A stretch of DNA of 64,000 nucleotides from Thiogranum sp. (GCA_024102665.1 JAGFJP010000159.1:1-64000), one strand, 5' to 3'; counted from the first letter of the stretch, positions 30,887 to 41,423 are shown. The notes: generated from the sequence alone by a model not told the origin. Numbers and translations are program-made.

Positions 30887-31594
30887 ATGCTGAACAAGTC
30901 GTGGTTAGCGATGGTGTTGATGTGTTGCGCAGCGACTTTCGCGCCCGCCGCAGCCGCCACCGAAGACAAGGAAGTGAAGAACCGTGTGAGTTTCCAGGTC
31001 GACGCAGGACGCGACGTGGAAAACGACTGGCTGGTCGCAGTGCTGAATGTCACGGCGGAAGACAAGCAGCCGGCGATTGTTGCGGACACCATCAACAAGA
31101 CCATGACATGGGCGTTGCAGCAGGCGAAAGGCAGTGACAAGGTAAAGGTGCGCGGCGGCAGCTACCAGACGTACCCGGTCTATGACGACAGGAAAATCGT
31201 TCGCTGGCGCGGGCAGCAGGAACTTTATCTCGAGTCGGGGGCGGTGAACGAACTGACGCAGCTGATCGGCGTTTTGCAAAGTCGTATGCAGATGCAGTCC
31301 CTGCAGTTTTCCGTATCGCCCGAGGTGCGTTCCCGGGTCGAAGAGCAACTGGTCGAACAGGTGCTGGCCGCCTGGCAGAAACGCGCCGATGTCATTGCGC
31401 GGGCACTGGATTCGAAAGGTTATGAACTGCTCGATGTCGCGATACACACCGGCGGCGGCCCGGTGTTCCCGGCGCGCGTGGAAGCCATGTCCATGAAAGC
31501 CCGTGCCGATGTCAGCGCGCCGGCTCTGGAAAGCGGCACCAGCCGGCTCACGGTACAGGCCAGCGGATCAATTCGGCTGCTACGGAATCAATGA
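30887..31594 (+). CDS. SIMPL (DUF541) domain periplasmic protein
   Basis: 235 residues. Signal peptide (about 1-24, ending AAAA), then a SIMPL/DUF541 domain, with the typical tail of small residues GTSRLTVQASGSIRL. Family members such as E. coli YggE are periplasmic and linked to oxidative stress; the molecular role is unknown. It starts 9 bases after metZ and its 3' end overlaps the convergent next gene by 7 bases. Confidence 0.75.
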   Translation: MLNKSWLAMVLMCCAATFAPAAAATEDKEVKNRVSFQVDAGRDVENDWLVAVLNVTAEDKQPAIVADTINKTMTWALQQAKGSDKVKVRGGSYQTYPVYDDRKIVRWRGQQELYLESGAVNELTQLIGVLQSRMQMQSLQFSVSPEVRSRVEEQLVEQVLAAWQKRADVIARALDSKGYELLDVAIHTGGGPVFPARVEAMSMKARADVSAPALESGTSRLTVQASGSIRLLRNQ

Positions 31595-31932
31595 TCCGGA
31601 CAGGGGCTGATTTTGCCGACGCCCCAGCGCAGGAAATCGTCGAACGTTATCTTTGGCTTGTCGCTGAGGTCAACGCCGGCCGGAATGCGAGCGATATTCA
31701 CGGTACAGCTGCTTGATACCGCCCGATCGATCTTGTCATCGTTGTAACGCGGCAGGATCAATACGTGCTCAACCGTTTCGTGATCGAATTCAAAAGGTGT
31801 TTCGACCCGAAGCAGGTAATAATTTTCCCGCGTAGGGCCCGGAATGATGGCGATGCCTTCTACGTTCAGGGGGTTTTCACCGGCGTACTCGTAGGGTTCG
31901 TAGATCTCGAGGATGTGCTGTTGTAGGGTCAT
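31588..31932 (-). CDS. Conserved-looking hypothetical protein, 114 aa
   Basis: 114 residues, no signal peptide or membrane segment. Starts MTLQQHILEIYEPYEYAGE and carries NPLNVEGIAIIPGPTRENYY; it looks like a compact beta-rich globular protein. Preceded by an AGGGTC-like ribosome site upstream of the start. I do not recognise a family. Its reading direction against both neighbours makes it a single-gene unit. Confidence 0.6.
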   Translation of the reverse strand: MTLQQHILEIYEPYEYAGENPLNVEGIAIIPGPTRENYYLLRVETPFEFDHETVEHVLILPRYNDDKIDRAVSSSCTVNIARIPAGVDLSDKPKITFDDFLRWGVGKISPCPDH

Positions 31933-32045
31933 GATATATGCTCCCCGACTTCGAGAATCCCAGCATGCACAAACGCAGCACAGCTGTCAAAGCACAAATT
32001 CCGACGCTCTTTCCGGCAAAGCGAAGCAATGTTGCAAGGCACTGA

Positions 32046-33287
32046 TTGCACGTGAATAATCAGCGGTTCACGTTGCTCGATCTGGCGCAGATCGCGATAC
32101 ATGAAGTGCGTGGTGACCGCCTGGTCGAGCGTGCCGCCGCAAACGCCGCACTCACCGCGCGGCTCGAAGTCGCGGCGGTCGGCAAAGCCGCGTGCGCCAT
32201 GATGGCCGGTGCGCACAGGGTATTGGGAGATTCCATCCGCCGATCTTTGCTGATCACCAAAACGGGTTATGTCGATGTCGACCTCGCGCGCAATCGCGAG
32301 ATCGAAATCATCGAAGCGGGTCACCCGCTGCCGACCGAAGGCAGTCTGAACGCCGGACGCCGGTTGCTCGAGTGGCTGGCGACCGCGGATGCGCAAACCC
32401 ACTTGCTGTTTCTTGTTTCCGGCGGCACTTCCAGTCTGGTCGAGGTACCGGTGTCCGGTATCGGCCTGCCGGAATTGCAATTCATCAATCGCCGGCTGTT
32501 GGCCAGCGGACTGGATATTCAGCAGATCAATCGCGTGCGCCAGCGTATTTCGCGCATCAAGGGTGGCGGCCTGTTGCACTATGTCGGTACCCGCAACGCA
32601 AGCGTGTGGCTGTTGTCCGACGTGCGCGGAGACGACCCTGCATCGATCGGCTCGGGTATGCTGTATCCGGTCGCGGCCGTGCAACCCGAAACAATCGATT
32701 TGCCGGCGGACCTGGAAATTCTGCTGCGAAAACTTCCGGCGGATTCGCGGGCAAGCCATCGCGATGAACATCTGCCGGTGCCCGAACACCTCATTCTGGG
32801 TAACCTGCGCATGGCATGCGAGGCTGCGCGCATCGCCGCTGAACGTTCCGGCCACCACGCCTGTTATCATGAGCAGGAGCTGGACGGAGATGCTGCAGCG
32901 GTCGGCCGTCAACTGGCCGCCCGGCTGCTGACACTGCCGGCAGGCGTGCACGTCTGGGGTGGCGAAACCACGGTGCGTTTGCCGGCTGATCCGGGTCGTG
33001 GCGGGCGTAACCAGCATCTCGCGCTGGCGGCTGCGATGGAACTGGCGGGTCAGGAAAATATCTGTCTGCTGGCGCTCGGCACCGATGGCAGCGACGGACC
33101 GGGAGAGGATGCCGGCGCGCTGGTCGATGGCGGTACAATAAGCCGCGGCGAGCTGGCGGGGCTGAGCGCCGCCGACGCTCTGCGCAGAGCCGACTCCGGC
33201 GGGTTCCTCGAAGCCAGTGGAGATTTGATTTCAACCGGTGCGACCGGTACCAATGTGCGTGACCTGGTGATCGCAATCAAGGCCTGA
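32046..33287 (+). CDS. Type-2 glycerate kinase (MOFRL/DUF4147)
   Basis: 413 residues. TTG 32046 is 6 bases after AAGG; GTG 32052 is the alternative. Two domains: DUF4147 N-terminal part with VAAVGKAACAM, GHPLPTEGSLNAGRR and FLVSGGTSSLVEVP, then the MOFRL part with WGGETTVRLP, GRGGRNQHLAL and ALGTDGSDGPGEDAGALVDG. Makes 2-phosphoglycerate (or 3-) from glycerate. It may salvage glycerate from photorespiration-like or serine-cycle routes, but no partner gene is nearby. Confidence 0.9.
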   Translation: MHVNNQRFTLLDLAQIAIHEVRGDRLVERAAANAALTARLEVAAVGKAACAMMAGAHRVLGDSIRRSLLITKTGYVDVDLARNREIEIIEAGHPLPTEGSLNAGRRLLEWLATADAQTHLLFLVSGGTSSLVEVPVSGIGLPELQFINRRLLASGLDIQQINRVRQRISRIKGGGLLHYVGTRNASVWLLSDVRGDDPASIGSGMLYPVAAVQPETIDLPADLEILLRKLPADSRASHRDEHLPVPEHLILGNLRMACEAARIAAERSGHHACYHEQELDGDAAAVGRQLAARLLTLPAGVHVWGGETTVRLPADPGRGGRNQHLALAAAMELAGQENICLLALGTDGSDGPGEDAGALVDGGTISRGELAGLSAADALRRADSGGFLEASGDLISTGATGTNVRDLVIAIKA

Positions 33288-33294
33288 AACGATT

Positions 33295-34143
33295 ATGAGC
33301 ACGTCTATTCCCGGCTCCGCGACAGGGCTGGTCAGCGACAATCTGTTCGACTGCGCCATGCAGTGCCTGGCGTGCAATGACCCGCTTGCCAAGTGTGATC
33401 TGACGCACCGAACGGCTGCGGCACTGCGCGCAGGCGATCTGTGCCTCGATTCCCTGCATCCGCCTGAAACTGTCGACATTCCAGGCCGGCCGCAGCGACC
33501 GCGTCTGGTGGCGCCGCGGGAGCTGCCGCGCCGGCGTCCGGGTACCCGGGAAGGCCGCATTTCGTTGCTGCACGCGCTCGCGCATATAGAGTTCAATGCG
33601 ATCAACCTGGCGTGGGATGCCGTGTACCGTTTCCGCGGTCTGCCGGAAGAATTTTACCGGGACTGGTCGCGGGTCGCGGATGAAGAAGCCCGTCATTTCC
33701 GTCTGTTATGCGAACGGCTGAACGATTTCGACGCCACGTACGGCGACCTTGATGCCCATGATGGACTGTGGGAGATGGCCTGCAAAACGGCGCATGATGC
33801 GCTGGTTCGCATGGCGCTGGTTCCGCGTGTTCTGGAAGCCAGGGGGCTCGATGTCACACCGGGTATCATGGAACGTGTCAGGGAAGCGGGCGATCTGAAG
33901 ACGGTCCATGTGCTCGAAATTATCCTGCGGGACGAGATCGGACACGTGCAAATCGGCACGCGCTGGTTTCGCTACCTGTGCGCGCAGAGGGGCCTGGAAG
34001 CGGAGGCGACGTTTGGTGAACTGCTTCGGCAGTACATGAAAGGGCGGGTGAAAAGGCCGTTTCACTACCAGGCCCGCGAACAGGCCGGGTTCAATGCCCG
34101 GGAAATGGATTATCTGGAACGACTGGCATCGGCGGGGAAATGA
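33295..34143 (+). CDS. DUF455 ferritin-like protein
   Basis: 282 residues. The N-terminal part has the Cys-rich segment CAMQCLACNDPLAKC and is followed by a helical ferritin-like core with metal-binding motifs HALAHIEFNAINLA, ADEEARHF and RDEIGHVQIG, consistent with a di-iron carboxylate site. Family DUF455 has no settled function; some members are tRNA-modification-like (MiaE-related). Starts 7 bases after the glycerate kinase stop and overlaps the next gene by 4 bases. Confidence 0.85.
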   Translation: MSTSIPGSATGLVSDNLFDCAMQCLACNDPLAKCDLTHRTAAALRAGDLCLDSLHPPETVDIPGRPQRPRLVAPRELPRRRPGTREGRISLLHALAHIEFNAINLAWDAVYRFRGLPEEFYRDWSRVADEEARHFRLLCERLNDFDATYGDLDAHDGLWEMACKTAHDALVRMALVPRVLEARGLDVTPGIMERVREAGDLKTVHVLEIILRDEIGHVQIGTRWFRYLCAQRGLEAEATFGELLRQYMKGRVKRPFHYQAREQAGFNAREMDYLERLASAGK

Positions 34144-34880
34144 GGAAGAAGGTGGATACAATGCTGTTGAGAGGAAAACAATTTCTTCGGGTCGCGACGC
34201 CGACTCTTGGCGCCTGTCTCTGGTTTGCGGGCAGTGCCCTGGCGGATGTCACCGGAACTGTTCTCTGGTACCTGCATCAGGAGCCCGGAACCGAGCCCTA
34301 TCGCGTACGATACCTGGTTACGCGCGACTACCTGCGTTCCGACGAAGGCAGCGGACGCGAGGGATTCGTACTGCTGGATCGCCGCAGCAAGCAGATCTAC
34401 AACGTGGTCCCCGAAACGCGGTCTGTTTTGCAGATCGATGGCAAGGGGACGGTGCCGGAGGCGCCGGCGCAGCTGGCTATCGAGGTGCGCGAAACCGTCG
34501 ATCCGCAGGCGCCGAAGCTCGAGGGCAAATCAGCAGTTACGCTTGAACTGCTTGCCGACAGGCAATTGTGTTACTCGGCAGTCGTGGTGCCCGGGTTGCT
34601 CGATGACGTGTGGCCGGCTTTCGGTGAATTCCAGCGGGTGCTGGCGGTGCAACAGCAACGCACCATCCAGCATACCCCGGAGGAACTGCGCACATCGTGT
34701 TTCATGGCAAACTACCTGTATGCCACCGATTTTCATCTGAACAGCGGTATTCCGCTTATCGAGTGGGACGAGCGACAGGACAGGCGTGAGCTGCTGAGCT
34801 ATGAAGCCGATGTCGAGCTGCAGGATGCATTGTTTGAGTTGCCCGCCGCCTATGCCGTGCAGCGCGCCCCCGGCAACTGA
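34140..34880 (+). CDS. Exported hypothetical protein
   Basis: 246 residues from ATG 34140 (an ATG at 34161 is also possible). Signal peptide ends around LWFAGSALA. The mature part is beta-rich with DYLRSDEGSGREGFVLLDRRSK and QIYNVVPETRSVLQIDG, reminiscent of DUF4412/outer-membrane lipoprotein-sorting-type periplasmic proteins. No family is certain. Translationally coupled to the DUF455 gene. Confidence 0.6.
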   Translation: MRKKVDTMLLRGKQFLRVATPTLGACLWFAGSALADVTGTVLWYLHQEPGTEPYRVRYLVTRDYLRSDEGSGREGFVLLDRRSKQIYNVVPETRSVLQIDGKGTVPEAPAQLAIEVRETVDPQAPKLEGKSAVTLELLADRQLCYSAVVVPGLLDDVWPAFGEFQRVLAVQQQRTIQHTPEELRTSCFMANYLYATDFHLNSGIPLIEWDERQDRRELLSYEADVELQDALFELPAAYAVQRAPGN

Positions 34881-34901
34881 TCGCGTAGCCTGATGACCGG
34901 C

Positions 34902-35633
34902 TTACAACCGTGCGCAATCCACTGACTGCCTGCGCCAGCCCTGTGGATCGACAACCAGCATGCTGGCGGTTTCATACCAGTCGCCGAGATCGATACGCGT
35001 TGCCGTCCTGTCGCCGAGTTCGTAATCATGAGTGCCCGGGCGATGCGTATGGCCGTGAATCAGCAGGCGCACGTCGCTATCGTTTATCACGCGGCGCACT
35101 TCATGTACGTTTACATCCATGATCGAAGGGTCCTTGTCCCGGTTATTCAATCCGCTCAGCTCCCGCGCCTGCTGCGCGAGTTCGCGACGCTCGCTGAGGG
35201 GCAGGGCCAGGACCTGCTGCTGCCAGGCCGTGTTGCGTAACTGTTTTCGCAACGCCTGGTAATCGGCGTCATCGGTGCACAAGGTGTCGCCGTGCATCAG
35301 CAGGGTCGGCATGCCGTAGAGATCGATGCGGGCCGGATCCTCGATGAGCCGGCAGCCGGTGTCTGCGCTGAACTGTTCGCCGAGCAAAAAGTCCCGGTTG
35401 CCGCGCATAACCATTACCGGCGTGCCGGCATCGACACATTCCTTCAGCGCGTTGCGGACGCGACCATAAGCCGGTTCCGGATCATCATCGCCGATCCAGA
35501 CTTCGAACAGGTCGCCGAGGATGTACAGCGCGTCCGCCTTGCCGCGCTGCGCGTTCAGAAACCGCACAAAACAGCTGATGATCGCAGGGCGGGACGGGTG
35601 AAGATGCAGATCGGATATGAAAAGGGTGAACAC
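34902..35633 (-). CDS. lpxH: UDP-2,3-diacylglucosamine hydrolase
   Basis: 243 residues. Calcineurin-like metallophosphoesterase of lipid A synthesis, cutting UDP-diacylglucosamine to lipid X. All motifs present: SDLHL, GDLFEVWIGDD, GNRDFLL, HGDTLCTDD and HGHTHRPGTH. Peripheral inner membrane enzyme. Lies 49 bp after the cyclophilin on the same strand. Confidence 0.95.
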   Translation of the reverse strand: MFTLFISDLHLHPSRPAIISCFVRFLNAQRGKADALYILGDLFEVWIGDDDPEPAYGRVRNALKECVDAGTPVMVMRGNRDFLLGEQFSADTGCRLIEDPARIDLYGMPTLLMHGDTLCTDDADYQALRKQLRNTAWQQQVLALPLSERRELAQQARELSGLNNRDKDPSIMDVNVHEVRRVINDSDVRLLIHGHTHRPGTHDYELGDRTATRIDLGDWYETASMLVVDPQGWRRQSVDCARL

Positions 35634-35682
35634 GACACTGTCTGCGCTCCGCGTTCCGCGCGTCGCGCGGGGGTTCGCGGCT

Positions 35683-36276
35683 CTATTCCTCGACAGTCAC
35701 TTTCTCGATGATGACGTCGTCTGCCGGCACATCCTGGTGGCCGCCGCGCGACGTTGTGGGAACCGTCTCTATCGCTTTGACAACATCCAGGCCGTCGACG
35801 ACTTTGCCGAACACGCAGTAGCCCCAGCCCTGGGCGGTGCGCGCGGTGTGGTTGAGAAAGCCGTTGTCCTTCGCATTGATGAAGAACTGGGAACTTGCCG
35901 AGTTCGGATCCGGCGTGCGCGCCATGGCAATGGTGCCGAGATCGTTTTTCAGTCCGTTGTCGGCTTCATTCTTGATGGGCGCGCGGGTGCTTTTCTGGGT
36001 CATGCCGGGTACAAATCCGCCGCCCTGGATCATGAAGCCGGGAATCACGCGGTGGAAAATGGTGCCATCATAGAAACCCGATCTGGCATACTCAAGAAAA
36101 TTGGCCACGGTTTCGGGTGCCTTTTCGGCATTGAGTTCGAGTACGATGGTGCCTTTGTTGGTCTGCATATTCACGGTCACGACGGAATCTCCTGTTGCAG
36201 TTGGTTCGGCTGCTCCAGCAAACAGGGGCATGAAGCAGGTAACAACGCCTAGAATGAACCTTGTTGCTGTTTTCAT
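35683..36276 (-). CDS. ppiA: Periplasmic cyclophilin-type peptidyl-prolyl isomerase
   Basis: 197 residues from ATG 36276, preceded by GGAG; the frame further upstream reads into the cysS promoter and is not used. Signal peptide [22 protein letters not shown], then the cyclophilin domain with [13 protein letters not shown] and [11 protein letters not shown]. Catalyses cis-trans proline isomerisation during folding of exported proteins. The ppi-cysS divergent pair with lpxH downstream is common in gammaproteobacteria. Confidence 0.9.
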   Translation of the reverse strand: MKTATRFILGVVTCFMPLFAGAAEPTATGDSVVTVNMQTNKGTIVLELNAEKAPETVANFLEYARSGFYDGTIFHRVIPGFMIQGGGFVPGMTQKSTRAPIKNEADNGLKNDLGTIAMARTPDPNSASSQFFINAKDNGFLNHTARTAQGWGYCVFGKVVDGLDVVKAIETVPTTSRGGHQDVPADDVIIEKVTVEE

Positions 36277-36407
36277 ATCGGGAGAGCTCCTTTGCTGGCC
36301 AGCGCGTATGATAGCGATTTCCGCGCCTGTGACCAAATTCCTGTTAACATTCGCGCCGGTCCGGTTGCAGGCGGCGCTGCAGCGCCGCGCCAATGGAGCA
36401 GATCCCG

Positions 36408-37796
36408 ATGCTTAGGCTGTTTAATTCGCTGACGCGGCAGAAAGAAGAATTCATCCCGATCGAGCCGGGGAAGGTGCGCATGTACGTGTGCGGCATGACA
36501 GTGTATGACTACTGTCACCTGGGGCACGCGCGGGTGCTGGTGGTGTTCGACGTCATTGTGCGGCACCTGAGGAACCTTGGTTTCGAGGTGACCTATGTCC
36601 GGAACATCACCGATATCGACGACAAGATCATTGCTCGCGCGGCGGAAAACGGCGAAAGCATCAACGAACTCACCAAGCGCTTCATCGCGGCGATGCACGA
36701 AGACGCCGATGCCCTGGGTGTGCTGCGGCCGGATTTCGAACCGCGCGCCACCGAATCGATGGATGATATCCTCGGAATGATTCAGACCCTGATCGACAAG
36801 GGGTACGCCTACCAGGGCAGCAACGGCGACGTCTATTATTCTGTAAGCCGCTTTGACGGTTACGGACGGCTGTCCGGGAAGCGTCTCGAGGACCTGCGTT
36901 CCGGGGCGCGCATCGCGGTCGACGAAGTGAAGCGGGATCCCCTTGACTTCGTTTTGTGGAAAGCGGCCAAGCCGGGAGAGCCGAACTGGCCGGCGCCCTG
37001 GTGCGCCGGGCGGCCCGGATGGCACATCGAATGTTCTGCCATGTCGGTTGACTGTCTCGGTCCGCATTTCGATATCCATGGCGGCGGCATGGATCTGCAG
37101 TTTCCCCATCATGAAAACGAAATTGCCCAGTCAGAGGCGGCGACCGGAGAGCATTTCGTAAACTACTGGATCCATAACGGATTCGTAGAGGTAAATGAGG
37201 AGAAGATGTCCAAGTCACTGGGCAATTTCTTCACCGTGCGCGAAATCCTGAAAAGCTATCGGCCGGAAGAAATACGCTACTTCATCCTCTCCAGTCACTA
37301 CCGCAGTCCGCTCAATTACAGCGATGAAAACCTGAACCAGGCGCGTGGCGCATTGCAGCGTTTATACACCGCCTTGCGCGACGTTGAGATACCGACGGGG
37401 GATGCCAGTACGGTGCCGTCGTATGAAGACCGTTTTGTGGCAGCCATGAACGATGATTTCAATACGCCGGAGGCGTTGGCCGTGTTGTTCGATCTCGCCC
37501 GCGCCGTGAACCGGGCACGGGAGCAGGCCGACGACGCAACGCCGCAACTGGCGGCGACAGTGAAAATGCTGGCCGGTCGACTGGGCCTGCTGCAGGAAGA
37601 TCCGGAGAGCTATCTGCGCGGGCGGGTAATTCAGGAGGGCCCGGACGACGAAACCATCGAGGCGCTGGTCAAGCGCCGGCAGGAAGCCCGCGCCAGCAAG
37701 GACTGGGCAGAGGCCGACCGGGTACGCGATCAGCTCTCCCGGATGGGCATCGAACTGGAAGACGGCGCAGACGGTACGCGCTGGCGCCGCATCTGA
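36408..37796 (+). CDS. cysS: Cysteinyl-tRNA synthetase
   Basis: 462 residues. ATG 36408 is preceded by GGAG at 9 bases and matches the family start [18 protein letters not shown] 36393 is an in-frame upstream alternative. Class I synthetase: the HIGH-type motif is HLGHAR, the KMSKS motif is KMSKSLGNF; zinc ligands are in [14 protein letters not shown] and HHENE. A GC-rich hairpin follows. Confidence 0.97.
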   Translation: MLRLFNSLTRQKEEFIPIEPGKVRMYVCGMTVYDYCHLGHARVLVVFDVIVRHLRNLGFEVTYVRNITDIDDKIIARAAENGESINELTKRFIAAMHEDADALGVLRPDFEPRATESMDDILGMIQTLIDKGYAYQGSNGDVYYSVSRFDGYGRLSGKRLEDLRSGARIAVDEVKRDPLDFVLWKAAKPGEPNWPAPWCAGRPGWHIECSAMSVDCLGPHFDIHGGGMDLQFPHHENEIAQSEAATGEHFVNYWIHNGFVEVNEEKMSKSLGNFFTVREILKSYRPEEIRYFILSSHYRSPLNYSDENLNQARGALQRLYTALRDVEIPTGDASTVPSYEDRFVAAMNDDFNTPEALAVLFDLARAVNRAREQADDATPQLAATVKMLAGRLGLLQEDPESYLRGRVIQEGPDDETIEALVKRRQEARASKDWAEADRVRDQLSRMGIELEDGADGTRWRRI

Positions 37797-37801
37797 ATTT
37801 C

Positions 37802-37839
37802 CCGCCGGGCACTGGATGCGCCCGTGCTGCCGGCGGTTT
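37802..37839 (+). terminator. Hairpin after cysS
   Basis: CCGCCGG (37802-37808) pairs with CCGGCGG (37830-37836), extended inside by GCAC/GTGC, and three T follow. Five bases after the cysS stop, so a plausible terminator despite the short T-run. Confidence 0.5.
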
Positions 37840-38028
37840 CAACATTGATTATCCGCGGGTTGATGCAAAACACCCGGTCAAGAATTCCGCTTTTCAGTCG
37901 ATTCACACTCTAATCGGTGTCGATTCAATCAGTTAATAACTTCATTAGCATATGCGAATACCAGGTAATGCCGGTGAGCGCCGGGTTGCAGTTTTTGGCC
38001 TTTGCGGCACCACAGCGGATGTCGCTCC

Positions 38029-40470
38029 GTGACCGTGGATAACGAGACCGATGAGCGCGTAATCGGTGCCTTGCCGGCCCGGGTGGCCGGCATCGTGTTC
38101 TGGGGCCTTGTGGTCATCGGTATGCTGGTCGTGGCGGTAATGCTCAACGGGCGTGAAAACCAGATAATCCAGCGTCATCAGGCGGTCGTCGACCGTTTCG
38201 TATCCGACCTGTACCACGAGCTTGCCTGGGAAAACGCGTCTGACGCCGAAGCGATTGCGGCAGTTGGCGAGCGGTTGCTGGGATCTTCAGGGCTGATAGA
38301 GTCCCTCGTCGTCGAAGCGCATGGACAGCTGATTCGCAAGGGAGAATCTGCGCCGGGAATGGTTTCCTACATTCGCCCGGTCTGGCTCGCCAGCGATAAC
38401 GGCTTCCCGTTGCAGATACCGGCCAAGGTCACCCTGTACTTGCCGTCTGTCGATCAACAGGTCGTCAAGGAACGCAAACAGCTGCTGCTCGGTATGGGCG
38501 GGCTTTTTCTGCTGTTCGGTCTGATTCTGCAAAAGGTGCTCGATCGTTTCCTCACCAGGCCTTTTACCCAGATGGTCGATGCCGCCTGTGCGTTTTCCTC
38601 CGGAAACGAGCGGGTCCGCTTCGACGAGCAACGCCGCGACGAATTCGGTTATCTCGGTGGTTTCATCAACCGTGCGCTCGATTACGCACTGCAACAGCAG
38701 CAAGCGTTGCAGCAGGCGCTCGCCCGTACCCGACAATCCGAACGCGAGTTGAGCCAGGAAAAGCAAAAAGCAGTCGTGACACTGCACTCGATCGGAGAAG
38801 CTGTCATTACCACAGACAGGCAGGGACGGATCGCTTATATGAACCCGGTGGCCGAAGACCTGCTGGGCGTCATGTTCACCGAACTGAAAGACGCGCCCCT
38901 TGGAAAGGTCATGCGTCTGATCGACGAAAACAGCGGCAAACCGCTGCCAAATCCTGTTGATCAATGCCTGCAAACCGAAACCAAAATTGTTGAATCGGGG
39001 CATAAACTGCTGGTACGCCACGACGGGCTGCAAGTGGCGATCACCGATACCGCCGCGCCGATTCGCGATGAACACGGTGAACTCGAGGGCGTTGTCATGG
39101 TGTTCCATGACGTGGACAAGGCCCGCAAACTGGCCCGCCAGTTGTCCCATCAGGCGCGTCACGATCCGCTGACCGGTCTTCTGAACCGTCGCGAGTTCGA
39201 AGCTCAGCTCAGCCAGCGTCTCGACAATGCGCAGACCGACAGCAGGCAACATGCGGTGTGCTACATCGACCTCGACCAGTTCAAGGTGGTGAACGATGTT
39301 TGCGGGCACACGGCGGGCGATGAGCTGTTGCGGCAACTGGCGGAACTGCTGCAGGCGCAAGTGCGCGAAGCGGATGTTCTGGCCAGGCTCGGGGGTGACG
39401 AATTCGGGGTGCTGCTGACGCACTGTAACGCGGAGCAGGCGGTGCGTATCGCCGAGAACATTCGCACCACGGTGCGCAATTTCCGCTTTCTGTACCAGGA
39501 CCGCAGTTTTGAAGTGGGCGCCAGCATCGGCGTTGTCGCGATCACGCGCGAGTCCCGCTCCATATCCGAGCTGATGAGTGCGGTGGACATCGCCTGTTAT
39601 GCGGCCAAGGACGGTGGACGCAACCGCGTCCATTTGTTCAAGCCGACCGATCAGGAAATTGCGGAGCGGCGCGGCGAAATGGACTGGGTGTCGGAAATTC
39701 GCGACGCCTTCGAGCAACAGCGTTTTTACCTGTTGTGCCAACCGATCGTTTCGCTCTCCGAAGCAGACCGCGGTATCCCTGGCCACTACGAGCTGCTGTT
39801 GCGCATGCGCGACTCGATGGGCCGGGAGATTCTGCCCATGGCCTTTCTGCCGGCCGCGGAACGCTACGATCTGATGGCGGAAATCGATAACTGGGTTGTC
39901 AGAAGCGCAATGGGCTACATTGCCCGCAGCGATACACTGCCCGGCAATTGCATATTCCTGGTAAATGTCAGCGGCAAGTCGCTCGCGGCTCCGGAATTCG
40001 TCGATTTCCTCGAGACGCAGGTGCGTGACAACGGGGTGCCGGAGCAGCGGATCTGTTTCGAAGTGTCAGAGGCTTCTGCAATCTCCAACCTGAGAACGCT
40101 TGGCGATTCGATCAAGCGCCTGCGGCAACTTGGCTGCCGGATCGCGCTGGACGATTTCGGCAGCAGTCTGAGTTCTTTCGGCTATCTGAAGAACATGCAG
40201 ATTGACTACATCAAGATTGACGGCGGCCTGGTTCGCGATATGCAGAGCGACAGGATCGACGCGGCCCTGGTTGAGGCGATCAATGAAATCGCCCATGTGG
40301 TGGGCGTGCAGACTATCGCAGAGTTCGTCGAGACAGAGGAGATTCTGCACGCGCTTTGCCGGCTGGGTGTCGATTACGCGCAGGGGCACTGCATTGCCTT
40401 GCCGCGGCCCATCGAAGAGCTCTTCCAGGCCAATCACTCCAGGCCGCCTCTCAAGCTCGTCAGCTCTTGA
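38029..40470 (+). CDS. Membrane-bound GGDEF-EAL c-di-GMP signalling protein with PAS domain
   Basis: About 813 residues. No ATG opens the frame; GTG 38029 or 38035, or TTG 38002, are candidates. Two membrane helices (about 20-42 and 156-174) flank a periplasmic sensor region; then HAMP-like and coiled-coil segments, a PAS domain (about 255-365, GEAVITTDRQGRIAYMNP), a GGDEF domain with intact RLGGDEFGVLL and an EAL domain in which the signature is ELL (YELLLRM). The other EAL residues (N in LVNVSG, EVSE, LDDFGSS, YIKIDG) are kept. Dual cyclase/phosphodiesterase or phosphodiesterase activity on c-di-GMP is inferred. Nearby fimV suggests links to surface behaviour only loosely. Confidence 0.9.
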   Translation: MTVDNETDERVIGALPARVAGIVFWGLVVIGMLVVAVMLNGRENQIIQRHQAVVDRFVSDLYHELAWENASDAEAIAAVGERLLGSSGLIESLVVEAHGQLIRKGESAPGMVSYIRPVWLASDNGFPLQIPAKVTLYLPSVDQQVVKERKQLLLGMGGLFLLFGLILQKVLDRFLTRPFTQMVDAACAFSSGNERVRFDEQRRDEFGYLGGFINRALDYALQQQQALQQALARTRQSERELSQEKQKAVVTLHSIGEAVITTDRQGRIAYMNPVAEDLLGVMFTELKDAPLGKVMRLIDENSGKPLPNPVDQCLQTETKIVESGHKLLVRHDGLQVAITDTAAPIRDEHGELEGVVMVFHDVDKARKLARQLSHQARHDPLTGLLNRREFEAQLSQRLDNAQTDSRQHAVCYIDLDQFKVVNDVCGHTAGDELLRQLAELLQAQVREADVLARLGGDEFGVLLTHCNAEQAVRIAENIRTTVRNFRFLYQDRSFEVGASIGVVAITRESRSISELMSAVDIACYAAKDGGRNRVHLFKPTDQEIAERRGEMDWVSEIRDAFEQQRFYLLCQPIVSLSEADRGIPGHYELLLRMRDSMGREILPMAFLPAAERYDLMAEIDNWVVRSAMGYIARSDTLPGNCIFLVNVSGKSLAAPEFVDFLETQVRDNGVPEQRICFEVSEASAISNLRTLGDSIKRLRQLGCRIALDDFGSSLSSFGYLKNMQIDYIKIDGGLVRDMQSDRIDAALVEAINEIAHVVGVQTIAEFVETEEILHALCRLGVDYAQGHCIALPRPIEELFQANHSRPPLKLVSS

Positions 40471-40475
40471 GCAGT

Positions 40476-41330
40476 TCAGCCACCGTGTAGCGTATTGGCC
40501 GCGTCCAGTGTGTTCTGCAGCAAGGTCGCAACTGTCATCGGTCCCACCCCGCCCGGCACCGGCGTTATCCACTTCGCGCGTTGCGCTGCCGATGCGAAAT
40601 CGACGTCGCCGACCAGACCGCGTTCGGTGCGATGGATGCCGACGTCGACAACGGTTGCCTCGGGGCGCACCCATTCGCCGGGAACCAGTCCCGGTTTGCC
40701 GGCGGCTACCACGAGAATTTCAGCGCGACGGACGTGCGACTCCAGGTCCCGGGTGAAACGGTGACAGCAAGTGACCGTGGACCCGGCCAGCAGCAGTTCG
40801 AGCGCCATCGGCCGGCCGACGTGGTTGGACGCGCCGACGACGACCGCCTCACGTCCGTACCAGGTTTCACCGGTGGTTTCGAGCAGCGTAATAATGCCGC
40901 GCGGCGTGCAGGGCCGCAGCTGGGGGATGCGCAACGCCAGCCGTCCCACGTTGTAGGGATGGAACCCGTCCACATCCTTGTCGGGACGAATCCGTTCAAT
41001 GATGGTTTCGGCATTGATCTGTGCCGGCAAAGGCAGCTGTACCAGAATGCCGTCGATATCCGTGGCTTCGTTGAGCTGGTCGATAAGATCGAGCAGCGCC
41101 TGTTGCGAGGTGTCGGGGGGCAGATCGTAGGAACGCGACAGCAGACCGGCATCTTCGCAGGCACGCCGCTTGTTGCGCACATAGATTTCCGAAGCGGGAT
41201 CGTTGCCCACCAGAACCACAGCCAGGCCCGGCCTGCGTTTGCCCTGCCGCAGGCGCTCGTCGATTCGCTCCCGGACGTTTGTCAGTATCGCTGAGGCGAT
41301 GGCTTTGCCGTCAATGATGCGGGCTGTCAT
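40476..41330 (-). CDS. folD: Methylenetetrahydrofolate dehydrogenase / cyclohydrolase
   Basis: 284 residues from ATG 41330 (the frame extends upstream without family similarity). Interconverts methylene-, methenyl- and formyl-tetrahydrofolate with NADP. Motifs present: [13 protein letters not shown] with the catalytic Lys, QLPLP, the NADP-binding [11 protein letters not shown] and GGVGPMT. It is convergent with the GGDEF-EAL gene and divergent from the tRNA operon. Confidence 0.96.
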   Translation of the reverse strand: MTARIIDGKAIASAILTNVRERIDERLRQGKRRPGLAVVLVGNDPASEIYVRNKRRACEDAGLLSRSYDLPPDTSQQALLDLIDQLNEATDIDGILVQLPLPAQINAETIIERIRPDKDVDGFHPYNVGRLALRIPQLRPCTPRGIITLLETTGETWYGREAVVVGASNHVGRPMALELLLAGSTVTCCHRFTRDLESHVRRAEILVVAAGKPGLVPGEWVRPEATVVDVGIHRTERGLVGDVDFASAAQRAKWITPVPGGVGPMTVATLLQNTLDAANTLHGG

Positions 41331-41414
41331 CGTGAATGCGTTCTGCTCGGCGTGATCGAAGGGCGGCGATTCTCGCATGCGTGGCAGGCACGGACAAGCG
41401 CGCTAGCGAAAATC

Positions 41415-41423
41415 TGGTATAAT
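41415..41423 (+). promoter_or_regulatory. Extended -10 promoter of the tRNA cluster
   Basis: TGGTATAAT is a perfect -10 hexamer with a TGn extension; a weak GGACAA at 41393-41398 could serve as -35. The GC-rich bases after it resemble the discriminator of stringently controlled stable RNA promoters. It lies about 100 bp before tRNA-Pro. Confidence 0.65.

Noticed and set aside
35617-36252. 211-codon + strand frame
   Set aside because: Antisense to the cyclophilin gene, whose signal peptide and active-site motifs are unambiguous.
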